DNA of 64,000 bases from Amycolatopsis sp. NBRC 101858. Its GTDB lineage: Bacteria; Actinomycetota; Actinomycetes; Mycobacteriales; Pseudonocardiaceae. The stretch is taken from assembly GCF_030269325.1 (NCBI RefSeq), contig NZ_BSTD01000008.1:124001-188000 (forward strand). Reading direction: 5' to 3'. Below the pieces are notes generated by a model. That model worked only from the letters and a program-made list of their open reading frames with translations, made no database searches and was not told where the DNA came from. Within the stretch, counting starts at the first letter, position 1; each line of letters begins with the position of its first letter. The translations under genes were made by a program, and so were the position numbers. Below, one piece after another: positions 42,465 through 50,752 of this stretch.

Positions 42465-43832
42465 ATGGCCTCGACGCTCGACTCCACTCCCCGTCGCCGC
42501 AGCGTGCTGTGGACCGCGGAACACCGGCTGACCACGATCGCGCTGCTGCTCGTGGTCACGTTGGTCGCGTTCGAGAACATGGGCGTCGCGACGGCGATGC
42601 CGACCCTGGTCGCGGACCTCCACGGGTTGTCGCTGTACTCGTGGCCGTTCACGATCTTCCTCGTCTCGAGCGTGGTCGCCACGGTGCTGTCAGGCCGGAT
42701 CGGCGACCGCCGCGGCCCGGCTCCGGCGCTGCTGGCGGGGCCGGTGCTGTTCGCGGCGGGCCTGGTCGTCGCGGGGACGGCGAGTGGCATGCCGATGTTC
42801 CTCCTCGGTCGCGCCCTGCAGGGCTTCGGTTCGGGACTGCTGCTGGTTTCGGTCTCCCTCCTGATCGCGTTGACGTTCACCGACCAGGAACGCCCGGTGA
42901 TCTACGCGGCGAACGCGGCCGCCTGGGTCCTGCCGGCGGTGATCGGGCCGTCCTTGGCCGGCGTGGTGACGGTCAGCATCGGCTGGCGCTGGGTCTTCCT
43001 GGGCCTGGTCCCGCTGGTGGTCATCGGCGTGGCGATGCTGGTGGTGGTCATCCGCCGTCTACCTGCGCACATGCCGTCCGCCGAGGGGCGCCGCGCCGGC
43101 GTGGCTCAGGCGATCGTCGCGGCCCTCGGCATCGCGGCGTTGACATGGGCGGCCCAACACCAGTCGCTCCTGGCTCTCGCTTACGGCACGGCTGGGCTCG
43201 TCGCCCTGGGTTACGCCCTTCGGACGCTGCTCCCGACCGGGACGCTGACATCCCGCCCCGGCCTTCCGACGGTCGTCGCGTCCCGCGCTCTGATCGCCGG
43301 CGCGTACGCCGGGATGGAGGCGTATCTGCCCCTGACGATGAGCGCGGTCCACGGCTACAGCCCGGCCCTTGCCGGCCTGCCGCTGACCATCACGGCGTTG
43401 GGCTGGTCAGCGGCCTCAGCGGCGCAAGGCCGCTTCCTCAACTGGTCCAGGGAGGCGTCGCTGCGCACCGGGTTCTGGCTGGTCGCGGCCGGTTTGGTCT
43501 GCTTCGGCCTGGTCTCCCAGCCCTGGTTCCCCGCCTGGACGGCGTTCGTAGCCTGCGCGGTCGGCGGCGCCGGCATGGGTATCGCGATGCCGGCGATCTC
43601 CGTCCTCCTGCTCCGCCATTCACCAGAGGGTGAGCGCGGCTTCAACACCTCGGCGATGCAGCTGGCCGACTGGGTGGGCTCCGCACTGCTCATCGGCCTG
43701 GGCGGCGTCCTGCTCGGCGCAGTGGGCTCGGTTTTCGATCCGTCGTCGGCGATGGCCCTGCTCACGGTGGCCTTGGTGGCCCTCGCACTGCTGGGGGTCC
43801 GGCTGACCGGACGCTGGCCGTCGAAGGTGTGA
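42465..43832 (+). CDS. MFS transporter, probable drug/metabolite exporter
   Basis: 455 residues with 12 to 14 hydrophobic helices. FENMGVATAMPTLVADL in helix 1 and SGRIGDRRGPAPALLAGP in the loop after helix 2 are typical of proton-driven exporters of the DHA type; FLLGRALQGFGSGLLLV follows. It starts 44 bp after the LuxR gene but has its own MerR-type promoter. The product likely exports a toxic or signalling compound. ATG 42465 has no ribosome site, in line with a leaderless message. Confidence 0.9.
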   Translation: MASTLDSTPRRRSVLWTAEHRLTTIALLLVVTLVAFENMGVATAMPTLVADLHGLSLYSWPFTIFLVSSVVATVLSGRIGDRRGPAPALLAGPVLFAAGLVVAGTASGMPMFLLGRALQGFGSGLLLVSVSLLIALTFTDQERPVIYAANAAAWVLPAVIGPSLAGVVTVSIGWRWVFLGLVPLVVIGVAMLVVVIRRLPAHMPSAEGRRAGVAQAIVAALGIAALTWAAQHQSLLALAYGTAGLVALGYALRTLLPTGTLTSRPGLPTVVASRALIAGAYAGMEAYLPLTMSAVHGYSPALAGLPLTITALGWSAASAAQGRFLNWSREASLRTGFWLVAAGLVCFGLVSQPWFPAWTAFVACAVGGAGMGIAMPAISVLLLRHSPEGERGFNTSAMQLADWVGSALLIGLGGVLLGAVGSVFDPSSAMALLTVALVALALLGVRLTGRWPSKV

Positions 43833-43896
43833 CAGGCCACTTCGAGGGCCAGGGTGGGCTTCGTCACGCGGTGGAGCGGACTACCCTGATGGAGCG

Positions 43897-45093
43897 ATGA
43901 CCTATCTCGACCACGCGGCGACCACTCCGATGTTGCCCGAAGCCGTAGCGGCGATGACCGAGGCGCTGTCCAACGTGGGCAACGCCTCCGCGCTGCATTC
44001 TTCGGGCCGCCGCGCCCGGCGGATGGTCGAAGAGGCCCGCGAAACCATCGCCGACGCCTTGGGCGCCCGCCCGTCCGAGGTGATCTTCACCGGCGGCGGC
44101 ACCGAGAGCGACAACCTAGCGCTCAAGGGCATCTTCTGGGCCCGCCGCGACGAGCAGGAGCAGCGTCGCCGCATCCTGGTCGGCGCCGCGGAGCACCACG
44201 CTGTCCTCGACACCGTCGAATGGCTCGAATCCCACTGCGGCGCCGAGATCGCGCTGCTGGAAGTCGACAGCCAGGGTCGCATCTCGCCCGACGCCCTCCG
44301 CGCCGCCATTGCCGCTGATCCCGAAGCCGTGGCGCTGGCGACGGTGATGTGGGCCAACAACGAGGTCGGGACGATCAATCCGATCGCCGAGCTGGCCGCG
44401 GTCTGCGCCGAGTTCGACATCCCGCTCCACACCGACGCGGTACAGGCTGTCGGCGCCGTCTCGGTCGACTTCGCGGCCAGCGGCGCTGCCGCACTCACCC
44501 TGACCGGACACAAGCTCGGCGGTCCCTTCGGCGTGGGCGCCCTTCTGCTGGGCCGCGACGTGACGTGCGTACCCCTTCTGCACGGCGGAGGCCAGGAACG
44601 CAGCGTTCGCTCCGGCACCCTCGACGTCCCCGCGATCGTCGGTTTTGCGGCTGCGGTCCGAGCCAGCATTGCGACCCGAGCCGATTACGCCAAGCGCGTC
44701 GAGGAGCTCCGCGACGGACTCATCGAAGTCATCCAGCGCGAAGTGCCCGACGCCATCCTCAACGGCGAAGGCGGCGAGCGCCTGCCCAGCCACGCTCACT
44801 TCACGTTCCCCGGATGTGCCGGCGACAGCTTGCTGATGCTGCTCGACGCCAAGGGCATCGAATGCTCGACGGGATCCGCGTGCACGGCCGGCGTGGCCCA
44901 GCCAAGCCATGTGCTGCTCGCCATGGGCGCCGACCCGGCGGCGGCGCGGGGATCCCTCCGTTTCTCCCTCGGTCACACATCCACTGCCGCGGACGTCGAG
45001 GCGGTCGCCGCCGAGATCGGCGGAGTCGTCACGCGCGCCCGGCAGGCAGGCCTGGCCGGAATGCGCAAGCAGAACCAGAAGCAAGAGGTGTAA
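43897..45093 (+). CDS. iscS: Cysteine desulfurase
   Basis: 398 residues. PLP attaches at K206 in LTGHKLGGPFGVGALLL; the mobile-loop nucleophile is C323 in IECSTGSACTAG. TYLDHAATTPMLPEAV opens the protein. It takes sulfur from cysteine as a persulfide for Fe-S clusters and tRNA thiolation. mnmA, which uses that sulfur, starts 4 bp after its stop. Starts at ATG 43897. Confidence 0.96.
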   Translation: MTYLDHAATTPMLPEAVAAMTEALSNVGNASALHSSGRRARRMVEEARETIADALGARPSEVIFTGGGTESDNLALKGIFWARRDEQEQRRRILVGAAEHHAVLDTVEWLESHCGAEIALLEVDSQGRISPDALRAAIAADPEAVALATVMWANNEVGTINPIAELAAVCAEFDIPLHTDAVQAVGAVSVDFAASGAAALTLTGHKLGGPFGVGALLLGRDVTCVPLLHGGGQERSVRSGTLDVPAIVGFAAAVRASIATRADYAKRVEELRDGLIEVIQREVPDAILNGEGGERLPSHAHFTFPGCAGDSLLMLLDAKGIECSTGSACTAGVAQPSHVLLAMGADPAAARGSLRFSLGHTSTAADVEAVAAEIGGVVTRARQAGLAGMRKQNQKQEV

Positions 45094-45097
45094 GGCA

Positions 45098-46189
45098 ATG
45101 CGGGTTTTGGCCGCGATGAGCGGAGGAGTGGACTCGGCGGTCGCCGCCGCGCGCGCGGTCGACGCCGGGCACGACGTCGTCGGCGTGCACCTGGCGTTGT
45201 CGGCCAAGCCCGGAACCTTGCGGACCGGGTCACGCGGTTGTTGCACGATCGAAGATTCACACGACGCTCGGCGGGCCGCCGACATCCTCGGAATCCCGTT
45301 CTACATCTGGGATTTCGCGGAGCGCTTCACCGAAGAGGTCGTTGAGACCTTCGTCGGCGAATACGCCGCCGGACGGACGCCGAATCCGTGTGTCACCTGC
45401 AACGAGAAGATCAAGTTCGAAGCTCTCCTCGAGAAGGCGATGGCACTCGGCTTCGACGCGGTCGCGACGGGACACTACGCGCGCCTCTCCGTTGAGGGTG
45501 GCGTGCCCGAGCTGCGTCGTAGTGCCGACAGTGGCAAGGACCAGTCCTACGTGCTCGCCTCCCTCACATCGGAGCAGCTCAGCCACGCCATGTTCCCCCT
45601 GGGGGACTCGTGGAAGACCGACGTACGCGCCGAGGCGGAACAGCGTGGTCTGTCTGTCGCCAACAAGCCGGACAGTCACGACATCTGCTTCATCCCGGAC
45701 GGCGACACCAAGAAGTTCTTGGAGAACCGGCTGGGGCAGCGTCCGGGCGAGCTCGTCGACGCGGAGACCGGCGCCGTGCTCGGCCGGCACACCGGGGTGC
45801 ACGGATTCACCGTCGGACAGCGCAAGGGGCTCGGAATCGAGGCTCCGGCGCCTGATGGCCGTCCCCGATATGTTCTGTCCCTCGAACCGGTTTCCGGCTC
45901 CGTCAAGGTCGGTTCCGTCGCCGGGCTCGGGATCAAGACGATCGAGGCCGACCGCGCGATCTGGCCCAGCGGTGAGCCGTTGACCGAACCGACCGAATGC
46001 GTGGTGCAGGTCAGGGCTCACGGGGGCATCGTCGACGCGGTCGCTGACGTGGATTCCGACACCATGACGTTGCACCTGCGCGAGCCGCTGCGTGGAGTGG
46101 CTCCGGGCCAGGTCGTCGTGCTCTACCGGCCGGATGCCGAGGGCGGGGACATCGTCCTTGGGAGCGCGAAGATCTCGGGCACGCGCTGA
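45098..46189 (+). CDS. mnmA: tRNA 2-thiouridylase
   Basis: 363 residues. AAMSGGVDSAVAAARA is the ATP-pyrophosphatase loop; C98 in TPNPCVTCNEKIKF and C197 in SHDICFIPDGD are the catalytic pair that carries the persulfide (E. coli C102/C199). It adds sulfur to position 2 of the wobble uridine in tRNA-Lys, -Glu and -Gln. The iscS-mnmA spacing of 4 bp indicates one operon supplying sulfur from cysteine. Confidence 0.97.
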   Translation: MRVLAAMSGGVDSAVAAARAVDAGHDVVGVHLALSAKPGTLRTGSRGCCTIEDSHDARRAADILGIPFYIWDFAERFTEEVVETFVGEYAAGRTPNPCVTCNEKIKFEALLEKAMALGFDAVATGHYARLSVEGGVPELRRSADSGKDQSYVLASLTSEQLSHAMFPLGDSWKTDVRAEAEQRGLSVANKPDSHDICFIPDGDTKKFLENRLGQRPGELVDAETGAVLGRHTGVHGFTVGQRKGLGIEAPAPDGRPRYVLSLEPVSGSVKVGSVAGLGIKTIEADRAIWPSGEPLTEPTECVVQVRAHGGIVDAVADVDSDTMTLHLREPLRGVAPGQVVVLYRPDAEGGDIVLGSAKISGTR

Positions 46190-46196
46190 TCGTCGG

Positions 46197-47477
46197 TTAT
46201 CGCCGTGACTTCTTGCGGCTTCGGGTCGATCGCCTCCGGCCGGATTCCATCGATGGCGGTGTTGTCGAGTGCATACGGCCCGCGGGTGTCGCGACGTTCA
46301 CCGTGCCATCAGGGGTGACTTCGTAGTCCCAATCGGGCTGGCCCTTCAGCCTGCGGTGTCGTGAGCAGTACGTGACCGGCTGATCCGCGGCTTCTGCGGT
46401 CTCGCCTTGCGCCCGGGTTGCCTCGATCCCGCAGTTCTGTGCGGGACGCGTGCATCCGGGCTGCCGGCACTCGCGATCTCGGACCCGGATGAACTCGTCG
46501 TGCGCCGGGTCCAGCGGGTACCGCGTCGGTGACAGCTCGATCGCTTGGCCGCTTCGCGGATCCGTGAGGACTCGTCGGAGCGTTGTGTCGGAGCCGCCGA
46601 TGATGCGACGGGCCACCGACGCCGCGACGGGTCCGCGCCCTGCCAGGCTGGCCGGGAAGTCGTTCACGCCGAGGTATGTCGCCAGGTCGACGTGCAGGAA
46701 CACTTCGGTGCGCTCGCTTGCGCCGCCTGTTCCGCTGAGCAGCAGATCCATGGCGATGTCCGCGCGAAGCTGGTCCATCGTTCGAGACTCGTCCGGGGTC
46801 TTCATCGCCCGAGCAGCCCGGTCGATACGGGCGTAGGCCGCAGTCGCCTTCTCGGTAGGCGCGTTGTTGATCGAAAGACTGGTCACGCCGGTGTCCTGGT
46901 GATGCAGAGCCAACCGTCGTTCGACGAAACTCCGTTCGGTGCGCTGCTCCGCGCCCTCCGGATCCACTTGTGCAGCCGCATAGGCCGCGGCCCGGCGGAC
47001 CTGAGTTGCATTGCGTCCTGGAACGCGACCCTCGAGCGTCGCGTCGACGAGGCGTACGTGGTCTCTGGACAGCCATGCCGTCGCATCCGTGACCTTCATG
47101 GCGCGATAGAGATCGAGCCGGCCGTCGTCCATGAGGTTGAGCATGCGGGGAAGCCGGGCGATCAGCGCGTTCGCCGCCGAGACGATGGCGCCGGCCCGGT
47201 GTTCCGTGATGGACAGCGCCAACGCCACCTCGGAAGCCGTACCGGGCGCCCGTCTCCGGCGCACGCTGAGGTCTGCGATCGCCCGTAGCTGCAGGGCCTG
47301 CAGCTTGGAAATCTCGGCATCCGTGACGCGGATCAGGTCGACGACCTGGTCGTCTTTCATGCGTTGCAGCACATCCGGGTCGGCGCGGACCGTGCTCAGT
47401 ACGAACGGGAGCCTGTCCGAGATGTTCGAGGAGTCGGTGGAAGGGACGACTTTGCGGAGCGGTTGCGAAGGTGCCAT
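46197..47477 (-). CDS. DUF222/13E12-family protein with degenerate HNH endonuclease domain
   Basis: 426 residues from ATG 47477. The N-terminal DUF222 region is helical (LQALQLRAIADLSVRRRR, ALSITEHRAGAIVSAANALI, MDDGRLDLYRAMKV). The C-terminal HNH-like module shows RDRECRQPGCTRPAQNCGIEA and CSRHRRLKG. In active members the sequence after the fourth cysteine is CDLDHxxPW and the end is CRHHHxxKH; here the DH is gone (GIEAT) and only one His remains in the last motif. Zinc-ribbon cysteines are kept, catalysis probably lost. These families are multi-copy and often linked to mobile DNA, but no repeats flank it. Confidence 0.8.
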   Translation of the reverse strand: MAPSQPLRKVVPSTDSSNISDRLPFVLSTVRADPDVLQRMKDDQVVDLIRVTDAEISKLQALQLRAIADLSVRRRRAPGTASEVALALSITEHRAGAIVSAANALIARLPRMLNLMDDGRLDLYRAMKVTDATAWLSRDHVRLVDATLEGRVPGRNATQVRRAAAYAAAQVDPEGAEQRTERSFVERRLALHHQDTGVTSLSINNAPTEKATAAYARIDRAARAMKTPDESRTMDQLRADIAMDLLLSGTGGASERTEVFLHVDLATYLGVNDFPASLAGRGPVAASVARRIIGGSDTTLRRVLTDPRSGQAIELSPTRYPLDPAHDEFIRVRDRECRQPGCTRPAQNCGIEATRAQGETAEAADQPVTYCSRHRRLKGQPDWDYEVTPDGTVNVATPAGRMHSTTPPSMESGRRRSTRSRKKSRR

Positions 47478-47538
47478 GAGCCCGACGGTACGAGGCCTCG
47501 CGGGAAATGTCACCGAGATTCAGAAGAATGGGTGGTAA

Positions 47539-47567
47539 AAGGGAGCGAACGGTCCGTTCGCGCCCTT
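47539..47567 (-). terminator. Terminator after the acetyltransferase pair
   Basis: GCGAACGG-T-CCGTTCGC, extended by AAGGG/CCCTT arms, and a TTTTACC tail on the minus strand. It lies between the acetyltransferases and the HNH-like gene, ending that transcript. A TGCGAA-N4-TTCGCA dyad at 47582-47597 follows upstream; the rest of the 224-bp gap (47478-47701) shows nothing else. Confidence 0.8.
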
Positions 47568-47701
47568 CGCGGCTTGACGTATGCGAATTGATTCGCAATG
47601 GTTCGCGTGCGTGGACGTGTGCGTCACCGAATCCGGGAAGGGGCCAGGCCGATCTTATGTCCTATGTGGATGGACTAGAATCTGTTGGGCGCCAACGTTG
47701 T

Positions 47702-48154
47702 TCAGAGCTTGAGTTTGAACCCGGTGTGGCTGGGAACGAAGCCGAGTCGCTCGTAGAACCGGTGTGCGTCGGTCCTCGAGACATCCGACGTGAGCTGTAC
47801 GAGTGCGCATCCACGTCGTCGCGACTCGTCGATCGCCCAGCGCATGAGGTCGGCGCCGAGTCCGGAGCCGCGGTGGTCGATGTGGACCCGGACGGCCTCG
47901 ATCTGGCCTCGGAGGGCGCCGCGCCGGGCGAGGCCGGGAATGATCGTCAGCTGCAATGTCCCGACTGGCACATCGTCGGAGATCACGACGACCAGAAGCT
48001 GGTTCGGATCAGCGTCGATTTGCTCGAAAGCGCGCAGGTAGGGCACGAGGTCGTGGGGATCGTCGCGGGTCGCACCGAGCTGGTCGTCCGCCAGCATGCG
48101 CACTATCGCGCCGATGTCCTCACGTCGTGCCCTGCGGATGATGTAGTCGTTCAC
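47702..48154 (-). CDS. GNAT family N-acetyltransferase (copy 1)
   Basis: 150 residues. IIRRARREDIGAIVRMLADD, VGTLQLTIIPGLARRGALRGQIEAVRVHIDHRGSGLGADLMRWAIDESRRRG and HRFYERLGFVPSHTGFKL are motifs C, D, A and B of GNAT enzymes; HRGSGLG is the acetyl-CoA pyrophosphate loop. It transfers an acetyl group to an amine. It is 10 bp downstream of a second GNAT gene with related sequence, so the two are a cotranscribed tandem duplication. Confidence 0.9.
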   Translation of the reverse strand: MNDYIIRRARREDIGAIVRMLADDQLGATRDDPHDLVPYLRAFEQIDADPNQLLVVVISDDVPVGTLQLTIIPGLARRGALRGQIEAVRVHIDHRGSGLGADLMRWAIDESRRRGCALVQLTSDVSRTDAHRFYERLGFVPSHTGFKLKL

Positions 48155-48164
48155 GGCGCCAGTA

Positions 48165-48566
48165 TCACAGTGCCCGACTGAACCCTTGATAGCTCTGCTC
48201 GAAGCCGAAGCGAGCGTAGAAGTCCCGCAGGTCGGCGCGCGCCAGGCCGGAATCGAGGTGGAGACGACTGCAGCCTCGTCGACGAGCTTCGTCGATGCCC
48301 CAGGTCAGAAGCGCGCTGGTCACGCCGCGCCGTGCAGCGCGGATGCCCTCGAGCAAGCCGCGGGTCGCGCCGTCCCAGGCGAGTCCTCGCAACACCGTGA
48401 GCTGCGCAGTACCGGCCACGCCGTTGTCGTCCTCGGCGACGACCAGCGTGACGTGCGGGGTGTTCATGAGTTCCTGGAGTGCGGCGGCCAGTGGCTCGCC
48501 CGGTGCGCCGAACAGGCGCACGAGCGCCTCGATGTCCCTCGCTCTGGCACGCCTGATGACATCCAT
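48165..48566 (-). CDS. GNAT family N-acetyltransferase (copy 2)
   Basis: 133 residues. VIRRARARDIEALVRLF, GVAGTAQLTVLRGLAWDGATRGLLEGIRAARRGVTSALLTWGIDEARRRGCSRL and LRDFYARFGFEQSYQGFSRAL line up with copy 1. The acetyl-CoA loop is RAARRGVTS instead of HRGSGLG, so pyrophosphate contacts are altered. Whether it still uses acetyl-CoA is open. Confidence 0.82.
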   Translation of the reverse strand: MDVIRRARARDIEALVRLFGAPGEPLAAALQELMNTPHVTLVVAEDDNGVAGTAQLTVLRGLAWDGATRGLLEGIRAARRGVTSALLTWGIDEARRRGCSRLHLDSGLARADLRDFYARFGFEQSYQGFSRAL

Positions 48567-48645
48567 TTCACCCAGTATGCAGGAGGCCGGCCGGGCGTCG
48601 TAACGGCGACGACGTGACTACCCGCGGTACTGGCTGCGATGTCGC

Positions 48646-49764
48646 TCAGGGTGTCGTGTAGTGGCGGATGCCGTCGACTGCCCGGGTGGCCAGTTTGCCC
48701 TGGGATACCAGCAGGTCGAGATGCGCTGCTGTCTCCAGGACTGCGAGCGTTTGGTTGAACGAGTCCATTTCGGACAGCTTGCGGTTGCGGCGGGTCCAGC
48801 CGATCCGCTGGGCGGCCTCGAATGCGGTGCTCGCGCCGGCGGTGATCTGGGAGCCGATCGTCTCGAGGCGTTGCCGATGGTGTTCCAGCAGTTCGTCGAC
48901 CCGCGTGTGCACACTTTCGGACACAGAACCGTGCGCGGGAAGCATGCGGCGGTCGGGCATCGCGCGCACCAGGCGCAGCGAGTCGATGAAGTCGTTGAGT
49001 GGCAACTCGGCCGGCACGGGCTGGAAGCCGATCGAAGGCGTGATGTGCGGCAGCACGTGGTCGCCGGAGAACAACAGGTCGGCGGTGTCGTCGACGAACA
49101 CGACATGGCCTGCCGTATGACCGGGAGTGGCGACGACGTCGAACTCGCGGCCGGGCAGGATCGAACGTCGTCCCGGAGTCAGCCACTCATCGGGCGCTTC
49201 CCAGAGATCGGCCTCCGTGTGCCGCCGGTCCGTCCCGAAATCGCGGGCCAGGGCATCGACGACTTCGCGGGCGCCGGCCTGGAACAGCAGGTCGATCTGG
49301 GCTTCCATCGGCAGCCGGTCGGGGTTGCCGGAAGCCTTCAGCGATGGCTCCTCGTCCTGGCCCAGGGCGATCTTCGAGCCGAATTCGCGACGAAGGACGA
49401 CAGCCTGCGAATAGTGGTCGCGGTGCACGTGGGTCACGAGGAACTCGCTGACGTCGGCGAGTTCCGCGCCGATCCCGCCGAGCGCGCTCGCGAGTTGTTG
49501 CCGTGCCACGGTCAACGCCCAGCCCGAGTCGACCAGGACCAGCTTCTCGCCGTCGGTGACCGCGTAGACGTTGACCGCGCGCAGAGCGTCGTTGGGCAGG
49601 GGCAACGGGATCCGGTAGACGCCGGCCGAGACCTCGTAGATTCCGGGCTCGGTCCAGTTCCTGTCGCTGCTTTCCGGCAACGGTTCCACGGTGACCTCCG
49701 TCCCGGCGAGACTGCGGCGTCCCAGCCTCCATTCACCTTGAGCCGTGCCGGGTTCGGTGTCCAC
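48646..49764 (-). CDS. Metallo-beta-lactamase-fold hydrolase
   Basis: 372 residues from a GTG start. The metal motif is complete: THVHRDHYSQ (HxHxDH), later FSGDHVLPH and LPAHG, with TPGHTAGH in between. A C-terminal helical domain (about 265-372) resembles the HTH-like extension of MBL hydrolases from the LACTB2/glyoxalase II side. It likely hydrolyses a thioester or lactone. It is a single gene between the GNAT pair and the DUF2510 protein. Confidence 0.88.
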   Translation of the reverse strand: MDTEPGTAQGEWRLGRRSLAGTEVTVEPLPESSDRNWTEPGIYEVSAGVYRIPLPLPNDALRAVNVYAVTDGEKLVLVDSGWALTVARQQLASALGGIGAELADVSEFLVTHVHRDHYSQAVVLRREFGSKIALGQDEEPSLKASGNPDRLPMEAQIDLLFQAGAREVVDALARDFGTDRRHTEADLWEAPDEWLTPGRRSILPGREFDVVATPGHTAGHVVFVDDTADLLFSGDHVLPHITPSIGFQPVPAELPLNDFIDSLRLVRAMPDRRMLPAHGSVSESVHTRVDELLEHHRQRLETIGSQITAGASTAFEAAQRIGWTRRNRKLSEMDSFNQTLAVLETAAHLDLLVSQGKLATRAVDGIRHYTTP

Positions 49765-49793
49765 CTGGAGGGGCTGAGACGCCGGTCACTTGC

Positions 49794-50618
49794 TCAGTTG
49801 GTGTCCTGCTTCAGGGCGGTGTCGATCGTGAGGGCCGCCGCGACCACCATGCTGGCCAGCGGATCGGGCAGGGGGTGGGGGATCTCCACCACGTAGTTGT
49901 CGGCGGTGGTGAAGGCGGCCTTGAGAAACCCGCCCCACGTCTTGGTCACCCGGGCGACCTCGGTGTCGGCGTGGTCGCGGATCGAGAAGTTCCAGGCACG
50001 CCAGTTCTCGGCGAAGATCCCGCCCACCGAGTGGCCGTCGACGACGAAGCCGAAACGGATCTTCCCGAAGACGTTCTCCTGGACGATCTCGCCGATCGGG
50101 GTCTCGTCGGCTCGCGTGACGAGAAACCGCGACTTGAAGACCTTGGCGGGCCGGGTCACCTTGAGCACGGTGCTGTGGTTGGCGTCCCGGACCTCGAACT
50201 TGTGGGTCAGGAACTGGTCGTAGTTGGTCAGGAGGCGGATCGCCTTCTTCAACGTGCTTTGCCCGACCTGGACGACTCCGCCGAGCCGGTTGCCGTGCTG
50301 GTCGAAGACACCGAACTCGTTGGCCATCTCGATCAGCTTCGCGCGCTGGTTGACCACCAGGACCGGCTCGGTGAACAGCGTCCCGCCGCCGGTGCGCGCG
50401 GCGCCTCGGCCGCGGGTCGCGCGATTGACCTGGTCCTGGACGCGCGCCGGGTCGTGGGCCCGCTCGATGTCGAGCTCGATCGGCTCGGAGTCGCTCGGTG
50501 GCGGTCCTTGCTGAGCCGGGCGGGTGTTGGCGGTCCAGGCCCGGCCGTCCCACCAACGGTGCAGACGGGGGTCCCGCGCGTCGGGATACCAGCCCGGTTG
50601 CGGTGGCGAACTCGTCAT
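49794..50618 (-). CDS. DUF2510 plus phospholipid-scramblase/LURP-like protein
   Basis: 274 residues. Residues about 4-30 form a DUF2510 domain (PGWYPDARDPRLHRWWDGRAW). About 80-270 is a scramblase-related beta-barrel: LFTEPVLVVNQRAKLIEMANEFGVFDQHGNRLGGV, VRDANHSTVLKVTRPAKVFKSRFLV, WNFSIRDHADTEVARVTKTW. DUF2510 modules are common on actinobacterial envelope proteins. No membrane helix at the C-terminus is obvious. A lipid-binding or membrane-associated role is likely, not proven. Confidence 0.85.
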   Translation of the reverse strand: MTSSPPQPGWYPDARDPRLHRWWDGRAWTANTRPAQQGPPPSDSEPIELDIERAHDPARVQDQVNRATRGRGAARTGGGTLFTEPVLVVNQRAKLIEMANEFGVFDQHGNRLGGVVQVGQSTLKKAIRLLTNYDQFLTHKFEVRDANHSTVLKVTRPAKVFKSRFLVTRADETPIGEIVQENVFGKIRFGFVVDGHSVGGIFAENWRAWNFSIRDHADTEVARVTKTWGGFLKAAFTTADNYVVEIPHPLPDPLASMVVAAALTIDTALKQDTN

Positions 50619-50752
50619 GGCGGGTGAGCCTATCCGCGCGGACCCCGCCGCGGTGCCCGTAAAGGCAAATGCGGCGTATGTCTGTCTCCGGGCCGCTCGG
50701 TGCGGCGGCCCGGTCGACGTCGGCGGCGGGTGGTCGACCAGAATCGGTGGTC

